A DNA stretch of 64,000 bases from Viscum album (Eukaryota; Streptophyta; Magnoliopsida; Santalales; Viscaceae), in NCBI GenBank assembly GCA_963277665.1, contig OY728130.1:427229101-427293100 (forward strand), written 5' to 3'. Position 1 is the stretch's first letter; the number at the start of each line of letters is the position of its first letter. The translations under genes were made by a program, and so were the position numbers. This document shows, piece after piece, positions 26,790 through 39,903 of the stretch. Under the pieces are notes generated by a model. The model was not told the DNA's origin. It searched no databases and saw nothing but the letters and a program-made list of their open reading frames with translations.

Positions 26790-27140
26790 TGAAAAATGGA
26801 ATGTTCTATATTTTGATGCTTTGGGATTAGGGTTGGGATATGTTCTCATGAAGGGTGATAATTTTATTGATTATAAATCATTATATTTATGGTTTTAGGA
26901 AAATAACTACCCAAAACATGTTTTTTAATTATCTTTCGAAGTCCATTCTTTGAAAAATTGGCATCATTACCACTTCGGTGTGAAATTTATATTGTTCACA
27001 GATCATAAGAGCATAAAAACATTTTCCCACAATGATAATTAAATATATGATGAAGGATTATATCTAAATGTTTTATGTTTAATTGATTTATAAAATGTCT
27101 AAATTTAATTTGGTGGTAGATGCAATAAGTCAGAAGTCAT
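26790..27140 (+). pseudogene. Gypsy-1 RNase H (broken)
   Basis: At about 26810-26870 the frame reads FDALGLGLGYVLMKGDNFID, matching '[21 protein letters not shown]'. About 60 bases on, NYPKH matches '[12 protein letters not shown]'. Near 27100-27145 KFNLVVDAISQKSYSLLEKR matches 'KANVVADALSRKS', the end of the gypsy RNase H region. Several stops and frameshifts lie between the motifs. Confidence 0.72.
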
Positions 27141-27599
27141 ATAGTCTATTGGAAAAGAGGATTTATATTAGTGGTAGCTGATGTTTCTGATAGCTAACAA
27201 GAACATTGAGTGTGAAGACTGGGTTTGTGTTTCCATTTTCACTAAAATTTATTTTTTTCATGCTTTGATGAATATGGTTAATGATTCACAGATATATGAT
27301 ACTCAATGTTGTGATATGAGGTCAAAACAAAATGGTGGGGAGACCAATATGGAATGACAGTCGGATAGGAGTTCAGTTTTGTGGTTTTTTCCAATTGTTT
27401 GGTTATACCTTGGGATTTCTAGGTACATGTTCACCATTATTACATCCATTAAATACATTATATTCATCATGGAATTCAAAATATATATGTGGAATTGAAA
27501 TCACATTTTTGGTTGGTTGGAATGAAAAGTGGTTGAGTTTGTAATGAGATGCCTCTCCTGTTATTATGTTAAAGAAGATCACCAACAACCAGTAGTTTT

Positions 27600-28540
27600 T
27601 TATATTATTTACCTATTATTTAATGGAAATGGTAGAATATGTATAGTTATTTTGATATAGGTCTCCATGTAATGGTTGTCAAACACGATTCCATGTGGGG
27701 GAGAGTGGATCAGCTAAAAATGTTTACCCATTTAATCCCTATTTGTGAATCTCAAACGGTAGAGGAATAATCTAAGATCTATATCTTTGAAGTGATAAAA
27801 AGGAATGGAGTACTATTTTTGATAATATATGACAAAATTTTGAGTTATTTTTATCATTTATGAAGATCATTATAGTAATATATGAGGAATCAATTGACTA
27901 TGATCATGAAAAAATATGCCTCATATTGATGGTAAATTTTAAAGGATGATATAAACATTGAAAGACATGCTTCAATCATGTATAATGGATATTGTTCTAT
28001 CATGAATTGATCAAATATAGACAGTTAAGTAATCATATAAAAACAAGTATTAATCCTTGATACATATTCCTCCTTTTGAATTATTTTATTTTCCTTTATT
28101 TCATTATACACTTTGTTGGGTTGAAACAGGTGAGACATCACTAGTTTAACCAAATCATTTGTCACAGAAAATGAAGAAGATTAAGTTCGTCACAAAAATG
28201 ATGGACGAATATCAGAGTCGTAAAAATGATATTTGGATCATCAATGATATCCTTTTTCATTCTAAGGGATGTATCATGTGTTCTTGAGAATCTATATAAG
28301 GCATAAGCATCATCATTTTTGGAATCAAGGTAAGCAATCTTATTGATGCATAAACCATTTTGAGATACATGAATGGGTTTGTGAGGTGGAATGTCAATTG
28401 TATTTTCTAAAAAGGTTAGATATAGTGAATATGGTGTTTTATATATCTTAGTTGAATAATTATCTGCCAGATCTTGGACATTTTATTAGATAGATTGAGG
28501 TTGAACTATATCCTTATTCTTCATTGGTTCATTTACAATT
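27600..28540 (+). pseudogene. Gypsy-1 integrase (broken)
   Basis: Around 27690-27760 DSMWGRVDQLKMFTHLIPI followed by TVEE matches '[27 protein letters not shown]'. Near 28165-28230 MKKIKFVTKMMDEYQSRKND resembles the '[16 protein letters not shown]' region. Close to 28490-28530 IEVELYPYSSLVH resembles the linker before a chromodomain. No chromodomain follows because the 3' LTR begins at once. Sequence at 27145-27600 belongs here but shows no clear zinc-binding motif. Confidence 0.6.
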
Positions 28541-28570
28541 TTATTCAGGTAATTAAACCTTTATTTATTT

Positions 28571-28587
28571 ATATATATATATATATT
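28571..28587. repeat. (TA)n simple repeat
   Basis: Uninterrupted alternating AT tract inside the gypsy-1 3' LTR; absent at the same place in the 5' LTR, so it expanded after insertion. Confidence 0.8.
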
Positions 28588-30084
28588 ATGTTATTCGGTT
28601 ATGTTTGGGAATTTTTTGATGAGTGTTGGGATTTTTTGTGGATTTTATTGAGGTTTACTTGTTGAAAATATTTAGTAGAAACTCTGAAACACCCCTTGGA
28701 GACCATTTATGGGAGAACATGGGTAACTAGGTAGGCACACTATTAGCATATGGTTTTCCGAACCCTGATTCCACCTAGGAGAAACCATGAATATTGAAGT
28801 ACTGTGGATGAGTACATTGGCACACAGTTTTCTAACCGTGCAAGACAATCATGTGATGGGTGTTGAAGGCAGTGGGTGACGTGTGGTTTTCACATAGTTT
28901 TTTAAACACTTCTCCTAAACTATGCAAATTTAAAAACAAGATAAGAATATTGTGGGTTTAATTTGGATTTTCCCATGAATGACTAATTTTTTTCATAAAC
29001 AGAATATAATTTGATTTTCCCTCATCCCATAGGTATTGGAAACCAATCCTCTTGACCCGAGCACATTACATTTCGGATCATTTTTGAGTTGAAGGCTCAG
29101 ATTCCATGGTATGTGTTTGTTCTAGTTTTTTTCATTAGACTTCATCTTTTTACGTCTCTTGGATTCATCAATACACTTTATTTGGTATTGATATATGTTT
29201 TTATATTCCAATAATGATGAAATGTGATTGTATAATTGAAAGGGAATAATATATGAGGTGATTTTTTGGTGTTTGAACCCTTTTTTATGATGACTTGTTT
29301 TCTATACATTTTTTTCCTATGTTTCTAGGGAAGGTGGCTTCACTATCAAATAATATTATTAGAAAATGAATTCTTGATTTCAAGTTGATATAATTTTTTA
29401 ATTTGAATTATGAATTGTATTTTAAAGTACAGGTAAAACACCTCTTTATTGATTGTTTTTGAAATTGTGGGAAATTAGTTATTTTTAAAAGGACATTATT
29501 TCATGATTTCAAAATGATACATTTAAAATATGACTTTCTTGATTCATGGAAATGGTTTGATATATTTTCAATAAAATGGATATTTGATTGAAATAGATTG
29601 AAATGGATGTTTATTCATGGTATTTGGCATAAATGGTTGGAATGTATTAATTTTCATTTTTGTGACCATGAGGAAGGGGTGTGTGCCATTTGGGTACATT
29701 GTATACGGTTACATTGTGAAAACCTAACATATCCACGAGAGACCACACATGAGTTTGAAACTATCACCTACACATTCATTTTTTGATGTGTAGAATGGAA
29801 TGAGTTATTCTTAATGGATTTTATCAATGGTTAGAAAGACTTGTGAAATTTCTTTCCAGGGAAAAATTATTTAGTTGAGAAAACTATTTTTATTTAGAAA
29901 TTATTTTTCCTTTGATATTAATTATTTTAATTGTTCTAAATAATTTTTTTCCTATAAATGCGCTAACATTATCAATTCAAGTGATGGGATTGGGGAATTC
30001 ATTTTGGGAAAACCTGTTGAGTTTATATGAACCCCCTACTTTGGAAATATAATGAAGTTTTAGATATTGTAAATTGGGACATAG

Positions 30085-30089
30085 GTAAA
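30085..30089. repeat. Target-site duplication GTAAA, left copy (gypsy-2)
   Basis: GTAAA here and at 54528-54532 flank gypsy-2 exactly. Joining the outer sequences across it restores the gypsy-1 LTR order. Confidence 0.8.
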
Positions 30090-30251
30090 TGTGATGACCC
30101 GAAATTTTTTAGAAAATTTTGTTCCCTAATTTTTGTTGGTTATTTTTTTTATTTAATAGAATGAGTATAATTAAAATGAGACCATTGGGTTTCAACTGTT
30201 ATATGACCGTTGGTCAATATGAACATTGGAAACTAAATGTTACAATAATTT

Positions 30252-30261
30252 TCTATAAATA
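30252..30261 (+). promoter_or_regulatory. TATA-like box in LTR A
   Basis: TCTATAAATA is the best TATA match in the first part of the LTR. The matching places in LTR B (about 35162) and LTR C (about 40072) read TAAATAAATA and TAATAAATA. If used, transcription would start about 15-20 bases before the ATG of the LTR frame. Confidence 0.5.
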
Positions 30262-30299
30262 CAAGTGATCTTGATTAATTAATATAGAAAGAAGATTCG

Positions 30300-30569
30300 A
30301 TGGCCCCATCCAGTAGTATCGGGATGATCGAAGCCCATCTGACAGAGCTCGGGAAGGAGGAAGAACCTTTAGGCTTTGCTCTGGACCAAACCAAAGTCAA
30401 ACTTCATCGTGTGAAGCTAAAACAAAATTGCCTTCGTTAAAAGTTCATGCTGATTGAAATCACTACTCCGGCAATGTTGGCCAAGACACCCCAATATTCT
30501 ATCACCCTAGCACAAATTACTCTTAGGTCCTATGCTGGTGTTATAAGGGGCTATGTAACGAGACTGTAA
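30300..30569 (+). pseudogene. LTR-internal small frame, copy A (one stop)
   Basis: A 90-codon frame (89 residues plus stop) opens at ATG 30300 with MAPSSSIGMIEAHLTEL and closes at TAA 30567-30569. It has one internal stop (after LKQNCLR). The same 270-bp frame, without indels, is found at 35210-35479 and 40120-40389. Composition is clearly richer in G+C than the surrounding LTR. The product would be leucine-rich and charged in the first half, possibly helical, with a shared tail (SITLAxxTLRSY). I do not recognise the family. It lies inside the LTR, upstream of the primer site, where retroelements normally have no gene. It may be a captured exon, an LTR-encoded peptide or a fortuitous frame. 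Confidence 0.5.
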
Positions 30570-31278
30570 CTACCTTGTGTAATCCTTTGATTTAAATAAA
30601 ATTTTGGATTTCTTCTTATGGTGAAGTTTGTGAATCTCAAGTATCCGGATAAATATAGGATGTATATTATTGATGAATTTTCGAAAAAGGATATCATAAA
30701 ATATTTTTTTAAAACTTAAATAATTAAAAATTCGCAATTATTTTCAAAAAATGGTCTTCTACAGTTGTCTTCAGTATGAAATTTAGAGTCTAATAAGATC
30801 AACTTAATTTTTTATAAATAGTAAATTATGATTAGAGATTTTATGATTAGGATTAGTAATGTGACCAAATGGATTAGTAATCTCACTTAAATACTTTATT
30901 AATATAATTTAGGCACCTTGATTAAGTAATGCGATTCAATAAAATTGGTAAATAACCGTTGCAGATATTATTAGTTAAGTATTAGTTTTTTTCGAGTGAA
31001 TAGTGTTTTTTTAAAATTAAATTAAATATATTTATAAAATTATTTTCATATAATGTTGTTCATTTTTGAAATCAGAACATTGATATTTGGTTAAGGTGAA
31101 TTTTTATGATTTTTCTGAGAAAGTTAAATTTTTGGTGAATAGTAAAAACATAGTTTTTGAGTTTCTGGTGTTTAATGACATCATTAAGGATTTAATAATT
31201 ATGAAATAATTCTGGTAGACCTATGAATAGTAATATAAGGTATGAGGTGTCCCATGTGGCCAAAACCATGGGCAAATA

Positions 31279-31296
31279 CCATGGGCAAGCCCATAG
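31279..31296. repeat. Inverted repeat (hairpin) in LTR A
   Basis: CCATGGGCAAGCCCATAG, an 8-base stem around AA with one mismatch. The LTR B copy is perfect. It sits between two further CCATGGG-like pieces. Confidence 0.6.
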
Positions 31297-32935
31297 TTTT
31301 GGCAATACCACCGATGAGGTGTCCCTTGGAAATTAATGCTTTGTCCCCTCACTTCTCCTGTAAATACCAAGACTTTCTATCATCATTTACATTTAAAAAT
31401 ACTCATCATTTTGTTCTGGTCTCATTACCTCCCACTAAGTCCTCCCAATGTTCCCCCATGCCCTCAAGGTCCCAACCATCATGTTTTAAGAGTTACGTTT
31501 TAATGTAAGGTATCATACCTCTCTCTTTATTTACATGTACTCTCTTTTATGTCATTTATTTTATGCTCCATATTATAATGATGGAGGATGTTCTTTTTCA
31601 TATTACTATCCTTTTCATGTTAATATGATTAGATACCCCCTCTTTCTATCATCATTTCATTTTATGAATGTTTAAGTGGCGCCATTAAGTTGCCGAATTT
31701 TTGTAAGGGATTCTTTCACTCTTCCTGTTTTCGAAGTTCTATTTTCATGTCAAGTATTTAAAGTTCCATTTTTCCTTGTTGGGGTATGTTCTCTATATCC
31801 ATAATACAGTTTTTTTATGTTTATATGATGATAGACCCTATTTTATAACATAAATTCATTTTTTAAAGTTTTAAGTGACATCGTTAGGCTGTCAAATTTT
31901 CATAAAAGAAATCTTATTTTTGTCTTGCTTCCTTGATTTTAATTTCATATGGTATATATTTAATATTTATTTACCTTGTTATTATATAATTAATATTATG
32001 TCCCTCTACTTTTTTATTGATCATTTATGAGTGGGTGACCCATGTCCCCTCTCTTTTTAATATTTTCTAAAACCCTGTAACATAGACGTTATGCTGCAAA
32101 ATTTTCGTCTCAAAATGTCTCTCTCTTCTTCTATAATTATTTTATTTTATTAAGTGAATACTCAAAGCTCTATCTTCTATAAGGGTTTTCAAATATATAT
32201 AAAAATGTTCTATTAAAATTCTGGGATTTACATATAGGATTCCCTCTTTCCTTTTTCGTGGGTTTAAAGTGACACAAAGATCATGACTTTAAAGAAGTTT
32301 TTAAAACGTTATGATTAAGAAATGAAACCCATTTCTTTTATGCTATATGGGTTATCTATGAAATTTTTGATGATTATACATGTGTCTCATATGATAATAA
32401 ATACAAATTAGGGGTGCGTCCTGATAGAAAATTAATGCATTGGTTAAAGACTTAATTTCTAAACATGACCATTTTAAAGATACCTTAATGAATAACCTTG
32501 GTAGTTTTTTTTAATGAAACCTTGGGGATGGACCTTGGTGACATGGAAATGATTGTCTATGTTAAATGTTGTATCCACATCTTCATGTTAGGAAACACAT
32601 TATCTTTATTTTGATATGCCGCATGATCTATTTCTCATGCCTTAAATTCATTTATCGTGACTTTATTGATGTATCTCATGTTCATGTGTAAAATGTTTCC
32701 CTTATTTCCCTTACGGGGCATTCTGCTGACCCTTTCCTTCGATGTTTTCTCCCAGGTTAGGAGATGTTGTAATGAACATATGATGAAAAAATTAAGAAGC
32801 CATTAATGTGTTTAATATTATTTTTTGTGTTGTCATGTATTAAGTTCCCGGTTTCGAAGACACTTAACCTTAAATATCCTAGGTTTTGTATAATGTAATG
32901 AAATTTTATGTGATAAAAAGGAGTGATGTTATAGT

Positions 32936-32946
32936 TGGTTTCAAGG
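32936..32946 (+). other. Primer-binding site after LTR A (decayed)
   Basis: TGGTTTCAAGG follows LTR A with a GT spacer and resembles TGGTATCAGAG, the complement of the initiator Met-tRNA 3' end. Confidence 0.6.
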
Positions 32947-34980
32947 GATGCTTTAGTTATTTATGGAAATTAGGATATTTAATCTTTAGGAAGAACCCTA
33001 TAAGAAAGTTAAAATATAAGAAATTATCCTTGTATTTTGGTGAGTATTGAGTAAGTGGTTTATCAAGAAAATACATCCCTGTCTGGATATGAGTAGGTAG
33101 AGGTGGCTCTAGCACAAATGTACATATGGGTAAAACCCGAAAAGGCCTCTTTGAGCTAGACTCTAATGAGAACTGGTACACGACAATTGGCCTTACTGCA
33201 CTCTTGGTTACGACACTCCCGCAGGATATGTTTGGTTAATCACATGATTTTAATGTATCATTAATAAAGAATTATAGAAAAATGTAATTGTCAAAGCATA
33301 AAGTTTTGAGACATAAAATCCTTTTTAGTTAAAATATTCTTAAATTAAATAATGTTCTAATGAAGGATTTATTCTTTTAAAAAAAATTCCCAACGTCTAG
33401 AAATACTTTTATCTATTTCTTGAGGAGTTACCCAGACCTTCATCAGAATGGGAGGTACTGTTCTCCATTTTACTCATACCTAAATCTCCTCCGATGTCAA
33501 AGACCCCCTATAGGATGGAAAATTTGGAGCTAGAGGAATTAAATAAACAACTCCAAGATATTTTGGAGAATGGGTTTATCCGACCATGTCTGTCTCCTTG
33601 GGGAGAACCAGATCTCTTTGGGAAGAAGAAGGATGGATCGATGCAGCTATGCATTGATTATAGAAAATTGAATGGGATCACAGTGAAGAAAAAAATACTC
33701 TCTTTCATTAATTGATGACTTATTTGACCAGCTTTGTGGGAATCAATTCTTCTCTAAGATTGATCTTCATTCTGGTTATCATCAATTGAGGGTTAAGAAT
33801 AATGATATTCCAAAAACTACCTTTTGACCAAGATATGGGCATTATGAGTTTGTTGTTATGATCTTCGGACTAATGCACCTGCTATTTATATGGATCAAGA
33901 ATAATTTGATTTTGGAAACTTATATCAAATGGATATCCTTTGTATAGAAAAATGATTTGGTGATTAAATGATAATGGTTATTTTGGACTATGTTTTCTCT
34001 TTTTGGGTACTATATGCCTAAGATACTACAGGATTTAAATTGAGGAGGAATGGTTGAATTTTTTTATGTATTTATTGTGGATATATGATGATTTGGATTA
34101 TTTGTGGAAAATGATGAACCATGTATAGAGAATATATGAGTAGGTTAATTACACTTTATTATGAGACATTAATAGTATTCGATGTTATTTGGAGATAAAT
34201 GTGAAGATTTATTTGGGGAAGACTATGTAATTAAATCCTTCTATGTTTTGGGTTACAATATTAGTTTAGATTATTCTGAAGAATTTTATGGATGGTTGTG
34301 AATTGAATGGTCTTTTTGGAACATTGGGTACTTTTGTTGAATTTTGGAGATTAATAGTCATATTTCTTTTTATAAAGGATTATTCTTTTTGGGGATTATA
34401 TGATCTCGTACTAACCATATTAGTTTTATTTTATGACTAAAGACAAGTGAAAATGTAGTTATTATATTGAGGATTATGTGATTATCTAGAAGATGGTTTT
34501 AGTGCTTTTGATTAGACCAAGTCTTTTTGAATTCTCATTGTTTGGAGAACAGATTAGTCTTGGGGGAAAAATATTAAGGGATGAGACTCTACTTGAAGGT
34601 AAATATATTTCCGTATGTTTTTATTCTATGTAGTAAATGAATTCCTCAAAATTATGAAAAGGAACATAAAACAAAAACTTTGTTGGTTTACATTTCCTAC
34701 TGGGTAATCAAAGACTGTTTAACACATCTTATGTTTCTGATCATTTTGTGGTTATTTTTCTCCAAATATTGTTTTCTATCACTATCCATGAGAAAACAGC
34801 CCTTTTTTTCTCTTCCATATCCATGTTTTTCTTATATGGAATCCTAGTATTGGTTAACTTGGGTGAACTTTGTATTTACATTTCTTTCTTTTAAATTAAT
34901 AGTTTTACTGACTCTTTTTCTGATGTGGGACTTTCAACGAAATTTCCAAGCCCAATTTAGAAATTGCGAGGATGAAATTT
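32947..34980 (+). other. Gypsy-2 internal region 1, mostly non-coding
   Basis: About 2 kb between primer site and polypurine tract. Only the pol fragment at about 33400-33900 is recognisable. No gag, RNase H, integrase or chromodomain can be read. The segment 33900-34980 has no recognised motif, although it is shared with internal region 2 (38790-39890). Confidence 0.7.
33400..33900 (+). pseudogene. Gypsy-2 RT N-terminal fragment, copy 1
   Basis: The open piece 33494-33715 reads [57 protein letters not shown]. It matches the gypsy RT start '[58 protein letters not shown]'. After a frameshift it continues as [18 protein letters not shown] and, past a stop, [10 protein letters not shown]. It then stops being alignable before the catalytic IDD block. 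This is a deletion derivative, and the same end point is seen in copy 2. Confidence 0.8.
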
Positions 34981-34993
34981 TTTAAAGGGGGAA
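34981..34993 (+). other. Polypurine tract before LTR B
   Basis: TTTAAAGGGGGAA lies immediately before the LTR start TGTAACAACATG. It is preceded by GCGAGGATGAAATTT, a context common at the ends of plant gypsy elements. Confidence 0.7.
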
Positions 34994-35209
34994 TATTGTA
35001 ACAACATGAAATTTTTGGGTAAATTTTGATCCCTAATTTTTATGGGTTATTTTATTTTTCATTTAAAAATATGAGTATAATTAAAATGAGACTATTTGGT
35101 TTCAACTGTTATATGAACGTTGGTCAATATGACCGTTGGAAACTAAATGTTACAATTATTTTAAATAAATAGATGTGATATTGATTAATTAATATAGAAA
35201 GAAGATTCA

Positions 35210-35479
35210 ATAGACCCATCTAGTAGTCTCTGGCTGGTCAAAGCCCATTTGAAGGAACTCGAGAAAGAGTTATCACCTTTGGGCTTTCCTCTTGACCAAA
35301 CCCTTGTCGAACTTCATCGTGTGAAGATGGAACAGAATCTCCTTCCCGAGAAGTTCAAGCTGATAGAAATCACTACTCGGGTAATGTTGGAAAACCCTCC
35401 CCAAGATTCTATCACCCTAGCACACCTTACTCTTAGGTCCTATACTGGTGTTATAATGGGCTATGTAACGAGACCCTAA
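35210..35479 (+). pseudogene. LTR-internal small frame, copy B (start lost, otherwise open)
   Basis: The same 270-bp frame as in LTR A. The initiator is ATA instead of ATG, but the remaining 88 codons are uninterrupted and end at TAA 35477-35479. It includes LPEKFKLIEITTRVMLE, DSITLAHLTLRSY and GYVTRP. Differences from copies A and C are substitutions only. With the start lost it is unlikely to be translated as the full product. Confidence 0.5.
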
Positions 35480-36189
35480 CTTCCTTGTGTAATCCTTTGA
35501 TTTAAATAAAAATTGGGATTTCTTCTTATGGTTATGTTTGTCAATCTCAAGTATCCGGATAAATATAGGATGTATAATATTGATTAATTTTTGAAAAATC
35601 ATATCATAAATTATTTATTTAAACCATAAATAATTAATAATTTGTAATGATTTTAAAAAAATAATCTTCTACAGCTGTGTTCAGTATGAAATTTAGAGTT
35701 TAATAAGATCTACTTTATTTTTGATAAATAATAAATTATGAATAGTGTTTTTATGATTAGAATCATTAATGTGAACAAATGGATTAGTAATCTCTCTTAA
35801 ATAAAGTATTAATATAATTTAGGAACCTTGATTAAGTAATGTGATTCAATAAAAAGGTGAATAACTGTTTCAGAAATTATTAGTTAAGTATTTGTTTTTC
35901 GGGTGAATGGTGTATTTTATTTATAAATTAAATTAAAAATATTTAAACAATTATTTTCAAAAAATGTATTTCATTTTTCAAATTAGAGCATTGATATTTG
36001 GTTAAGGTGAATTTTTTAGATTTTTATGAGAAAGTTGATTTTTCGATGAATAGTTAAAATACAGTTTTTGGGTTTCTGGAGTTTAATTACATCATTAAAG
36101 ATTTAATAATTATGAAATAATTCTGGTAGACCTATGAATAGTAATATAAGTTATTACATGTCTCAATTGTCCAAAACCATCGGTGAATA

Positions 36190-36207
36190 CCATGGGCAAG
36201 CCCATGG
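36190..36207. repeat. Perfect inverted repeat in LTR B
   Basis: CCATGGGCAAGCCCATGG, 8-base arms around AA. The equivalent in LTR C (about 41087-41105) has one arm altered to CCATTGGC. Confidence 0.7.
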
Positions 36208-37848
36208 TTTTTCCAATACCACTGATGATGTGTCCCTTGGCAATTAATGCTTTGTCCCCTCACTTCTCCTGTAAATAAAAAGCTTTTCCATCATAATTTT
36301 AATTGAAAAATACTACTCAACTAAGTTATGGTCTCATTACCTTCCAAGGAGTCCTTCCAAGGTTCCCCCACGCCCTCAAGGTCCTGACCTTCGAGTTTTA
36401 AGAGTTGCGTTTTAAGGTAAGGGATCATACCACTCTCTTTATTTTCAAGTACTCTCTTTTATGTCATTTCATTTATGCATCATGTTATTATGTTGGGGGA
36501 TTTTATTTTTCATATCACTGTCCATTTCATGTTAATATTATGAGATACCCCCTCTTTCTCTCATCATTTCAATTTATGATTGTTTAAGTGGCATCGTTAG
36601 GCTCCTGAATATTTGTAAGGGATTCTTTCACTCTTCCCATTTTCAAAGTTCTATTTTCATGTCAAGTATTTAAAGATACTTTTACCATGTTGGGGTATTA
36701 TATCTAGATCCATCAGACTTTTATTTTATGTTCATATTATGAGAGACCCTATTTGATCTCATCAATACACTTTTTAATGTTTTAAGTGACGCCGTTAGGC
36801 TGCTAAATTTTCATGAGGGAAATCTTAATTTTTTCTTCATTCAATGTTCTTCATTTCATATGGTATGTCATTATAATTTAATTACCATGTTCTTGAATCC
36901 TTTTTATTTTTTCCCTATACTTTTATATAGATTATTTATTAGTGGGTGACCAATTTCCCCTCTCTTTTCAATATACTCTAAAACACTGTAACATAGCTTT
37001 TATGCTGCAGAATTTTTGCCTCAAAATGTCTCTCTATTTTTATAAAATTATTTTATTTTGTTAAGTGAATACTCAAAGATCATTATTCTATAGGGGTATT
37101 CACATATATATCAAAATTTTATATTTTAATCATGGTATTTACATACATGAATCACGCTTTCCTTTTTTGTGGGATTAAAGTGACATAAAGATCATGTCAT
37201 TAAAGCAATTTTTAAAACATTATGATTATGAAATGAAACCCATTTCATGTATGCTATATGGGTTACTTATGAAATGTTAGATGATGATATATTTTTCTCA
37301 CATGATAATAAAGGCATATCAAGGGTGTTCCATGATAGCGCTCCAATCCATTGGGTAAAGACTTAATCTCTAGAGATGACCATTTTAATGTTACTTTGGC
37401 GAATAACCTTGGTAATTTTTTTAATGACACATTGGGGATGGACCTTGGTGATATTGAAATGATTGTCTATTTTAAATATCGTATCCACATCTTCATGTTA
37501 TGAAACACGATATTTTTATTAAGATATTCCTCATTATCTCCTTCTCATGCCTTAAAGTTATTTATCATGACTTTATTGATGTATCTCAAGTTCACATGTA
37601 AAATGTTTCCCTTGTTTCCCTTCCTAGGCATTATACTCACCCTTTCCTTTGATATATGCTCCCTGGTTATGAGATGCTATAATGATCTTAGGATGAACAA
37701 ATTAAGAATCCTTTCAAGTGTTTATGAATATTTTCTTTTATGTTGTCCTGTATTTAGTTCCTGGTTTCCATGAAACTAAACCTTAAATATCCTCAGTTTT
37801 GTATAATGTAATGAACATTTATGTGATAAAAAGGCAGGATTTTATAGT

Positions 37849-37859
37849 TGATATCAAAG
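37849..37859 (+). other. Primer-binding site after LTR B (decayed)
   Basis: TGATATCAAAG follows LTR B after a GT spacer and resembles TGGTATCAGAG at 9 of 11 positions. Confidence 0.6.
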
Positions 37860-39892
37860 GATGGTTTAGTTAATAATGGAAATTAGGATATGAAAACATT
37901 ATAAATAACCCTATAGAAAAGCTTAAATATAGGAAATCTTCCTGGTATTTTGGTGAGTATCGAGTAAGTGGTTTATCATGAATATACATCCCTGTCTATA
38001 TACGAGTAGGTAAAGGTGGCTCTGGCACAGATGTACATAGGGGTAAAACCCGAAATCACCGCTTTGAGCTAGACTCGAATGAGAACGGGAACACAACAAC
38101 GTGGATTGTTGCACTCTTAGTTATGTCACTCCCAGACGATATGTTTGGTTAATAAATATATTTTTACGAATCATTATGATGGAATTATTAAAAAATGTAA
38201 TTTTCTAAGCATGAAGTTTGGAGACATTAAATCCTTTTTAGTTAAAAGATTCATAAATGAAATAATCTTCTCAAGAAGGATTTTTTCTTTTATAAAATTT
38301 CCCCATTGTCTAGGAATACATTGACGTATTTCCTAAAGAGCTACCTGGACCTTCCCCAGAAAGAGAGGTAGAGTTCTCCATTGTACTCATACCTGGATCT
38401 CATTTGAAGTCAAAGACCCTCTATAGGATGGAAAATGTGGAGCTGTGGTAATTAAAGAATCAAACCTGAGATATTCTGGAGAATGGGTTTATTCCGCCAA
38501 GTGTGTCTCCTTGCGGAGAACTAGATCTTTTTGTGAAGAATAAGGGTGGATCGATGTAGCTATGAATTGATTATAGAGAACTGAATGGGATCATATTAAA
38601 GAAAAAATACTCTTCCAAGAATTGATGACTCATTTGACCAACTTCAGGGGACTCAATTCTTCTCTATGATTGATCTTTGTTCTGGTTATCATTAACATAA
38701 GGTGAAGAATGATGCTATTCCAAAAACTACATTTCGATCAAGATATGGTCAATATGAGTTTGTTATTATGATCTTCAGACTAATGCACCTGGTATTTTTA
38801 TGAACAAATAATAAGTTGATTTTTCAAACTTATATCAAATGGATATCCTTTGTATAGAAAAATGATTTGGTGATTAAATGATAAAGGTTATTTTGGACGA
38901 TGTTTTTTCTTTTTGAGTACTATATGCCTAAGATACTACAGGATTTAAATTGAGGAGGAATGGTTGAATTTTTTTATGTATTTATTGTGGAAAAATGATG
39001 ATTTGGGTTATTTGTGGAAAATAATAAACCTAGTATAAAGAATATATGAATAGGTTAATTACACTTTAGTATGAGACTTTAATCGTAGACGATGATATTT
39101 GTAGATAAATGTGAAGATTTATTTGGGGATGACTATGTGATTAAATCCTTCTGAGTTTTGGGTTCCAATCATAGTTTGGATTATTCTGAAGAATTGTAAG
39201 GATGGTTGTGTATTGAATGGTCTTTATGGAACTTCGGGTTCTTTTGTTGAATTTGGGAGATTAATAGTATTATTTCTTTTTATAAAGGATTATTCTTTTT
39301 GGGGATTATATGATCTCATACAAACCCTTTTAGTTTTAGTTGATGACTAATGACAAGGAAAAAATATAGTTATTTTATTGTGGATTATGTGATTCTCTAG
39401 AAGATGATTCTTGTTCTTTTGATGAGACCAAGTCGTTTTGAATTCTCATTTTTTGGAGAAAAGATTAGTATTGGTGGAAACTTATTAAGGGATGAGACTC
39501 TACATGAAGGTAAATGTATTTCCTTATGTTTTTATTCTATGTAATAAATGAATTCTTCAAAATTATGAAAAGGAACTTAAAACAAAAACGTTTTTGTTTT
39601 AAGTTTCTTGCTGGTTAATCAAAGACCGTTTAACACATCTTATGTTTGTGATTTTTTTGTGGTTATTTTTCTCCTAATCATGTTTTCTATTACTATCCAT
39701 CCGAACATGACCCTTTGTTTTCTCTTCCATATACATGTTTTCCTATAGGGAATCCTAGTATGGGTTAACTTGGGTGACATTTGTATTTCCATTTCTTTCT
39801 ATTAAAGTAATTGTTTTACGGAATCTTTTTCCAATGTGGGACTTTTAACGAAATTTCCAAGCCCGATTTAAAAATTGAGTGGACGCAATTTA
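37860..39892 (+). other. Gypsy-2 internal region 2, mostly non-coding
   Basis: Homologous to internal region 1 end to end (2060 against 2063 bp). Only the pol fragment described separately is recognisable. Confidence 0.7.
38300..38790 (+). pseudogene. Gypsy-2 RT N-terminal fragment, copy 2
   Basis: Reads DVFPKELPGPSPEREVEFSI (38319-38380), the conserved lead-in to gypsy RT ('DVFPEELPGLPPEREVEF'). It then continues through KTLYRMEN and, after shifts, to the SGYH and YGQYEFV blocks near 38680-38765. It is more heavily broken than copy 1, with shifts and stops in the LTELK and KKKDGS regions. It loses similarity at the same place as copy 1, so the internal deletion predates the tandem structure. 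Confidence 0.75.
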
Positions 39893-39903
39893 TTAAGGGG
39901 GGA
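39893..39903 (+). other. Polypurine tract before LTR C
   Basis: TTAAGGGGGGA lies just before the LTR C start (CGTATTGACATA, first T mutated), equivalent to the tract at 34981. Confidence 0.7.

Larger units (their letters stand above)
28551..30089 (+). repeat. 3' LTR of gypsy-1, first part
   Basis: Aligns along its length with 21591-23130. It ends with GTAAA (30085-30089), one copy of the target duplication of gypsy-2. A (TA)n tract occupies 28571-28587. Confidence 0.7.
30090..32933 (+). repeat. LTR A of gypsy-2
   Basis: Begins TGTGATGACCCG and ends GTTATA, directly before the primer-binding site. It contains a TATA-like box at 30253, a 270-bp coding-like frame (30300-30569), repeated TGAATAGT motifs (30997, 31136, 31224) and an inverted repeat at 31279-31296. 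Alignable to LTRs B and C over the full length, perhaps 85-90% identical by eye. Confidence 0.85.
34997..37846 (+). repeat. LTR B of gypsy-2
   Basis: Begins TGTAACAACATG and ends TTTATA, 2850 bp. It has the small frame at 35210-35479 and a perfect inverted repeat at 36190-36207. It shares all landmarks with LTR A in the same order. Confidence 0.85.
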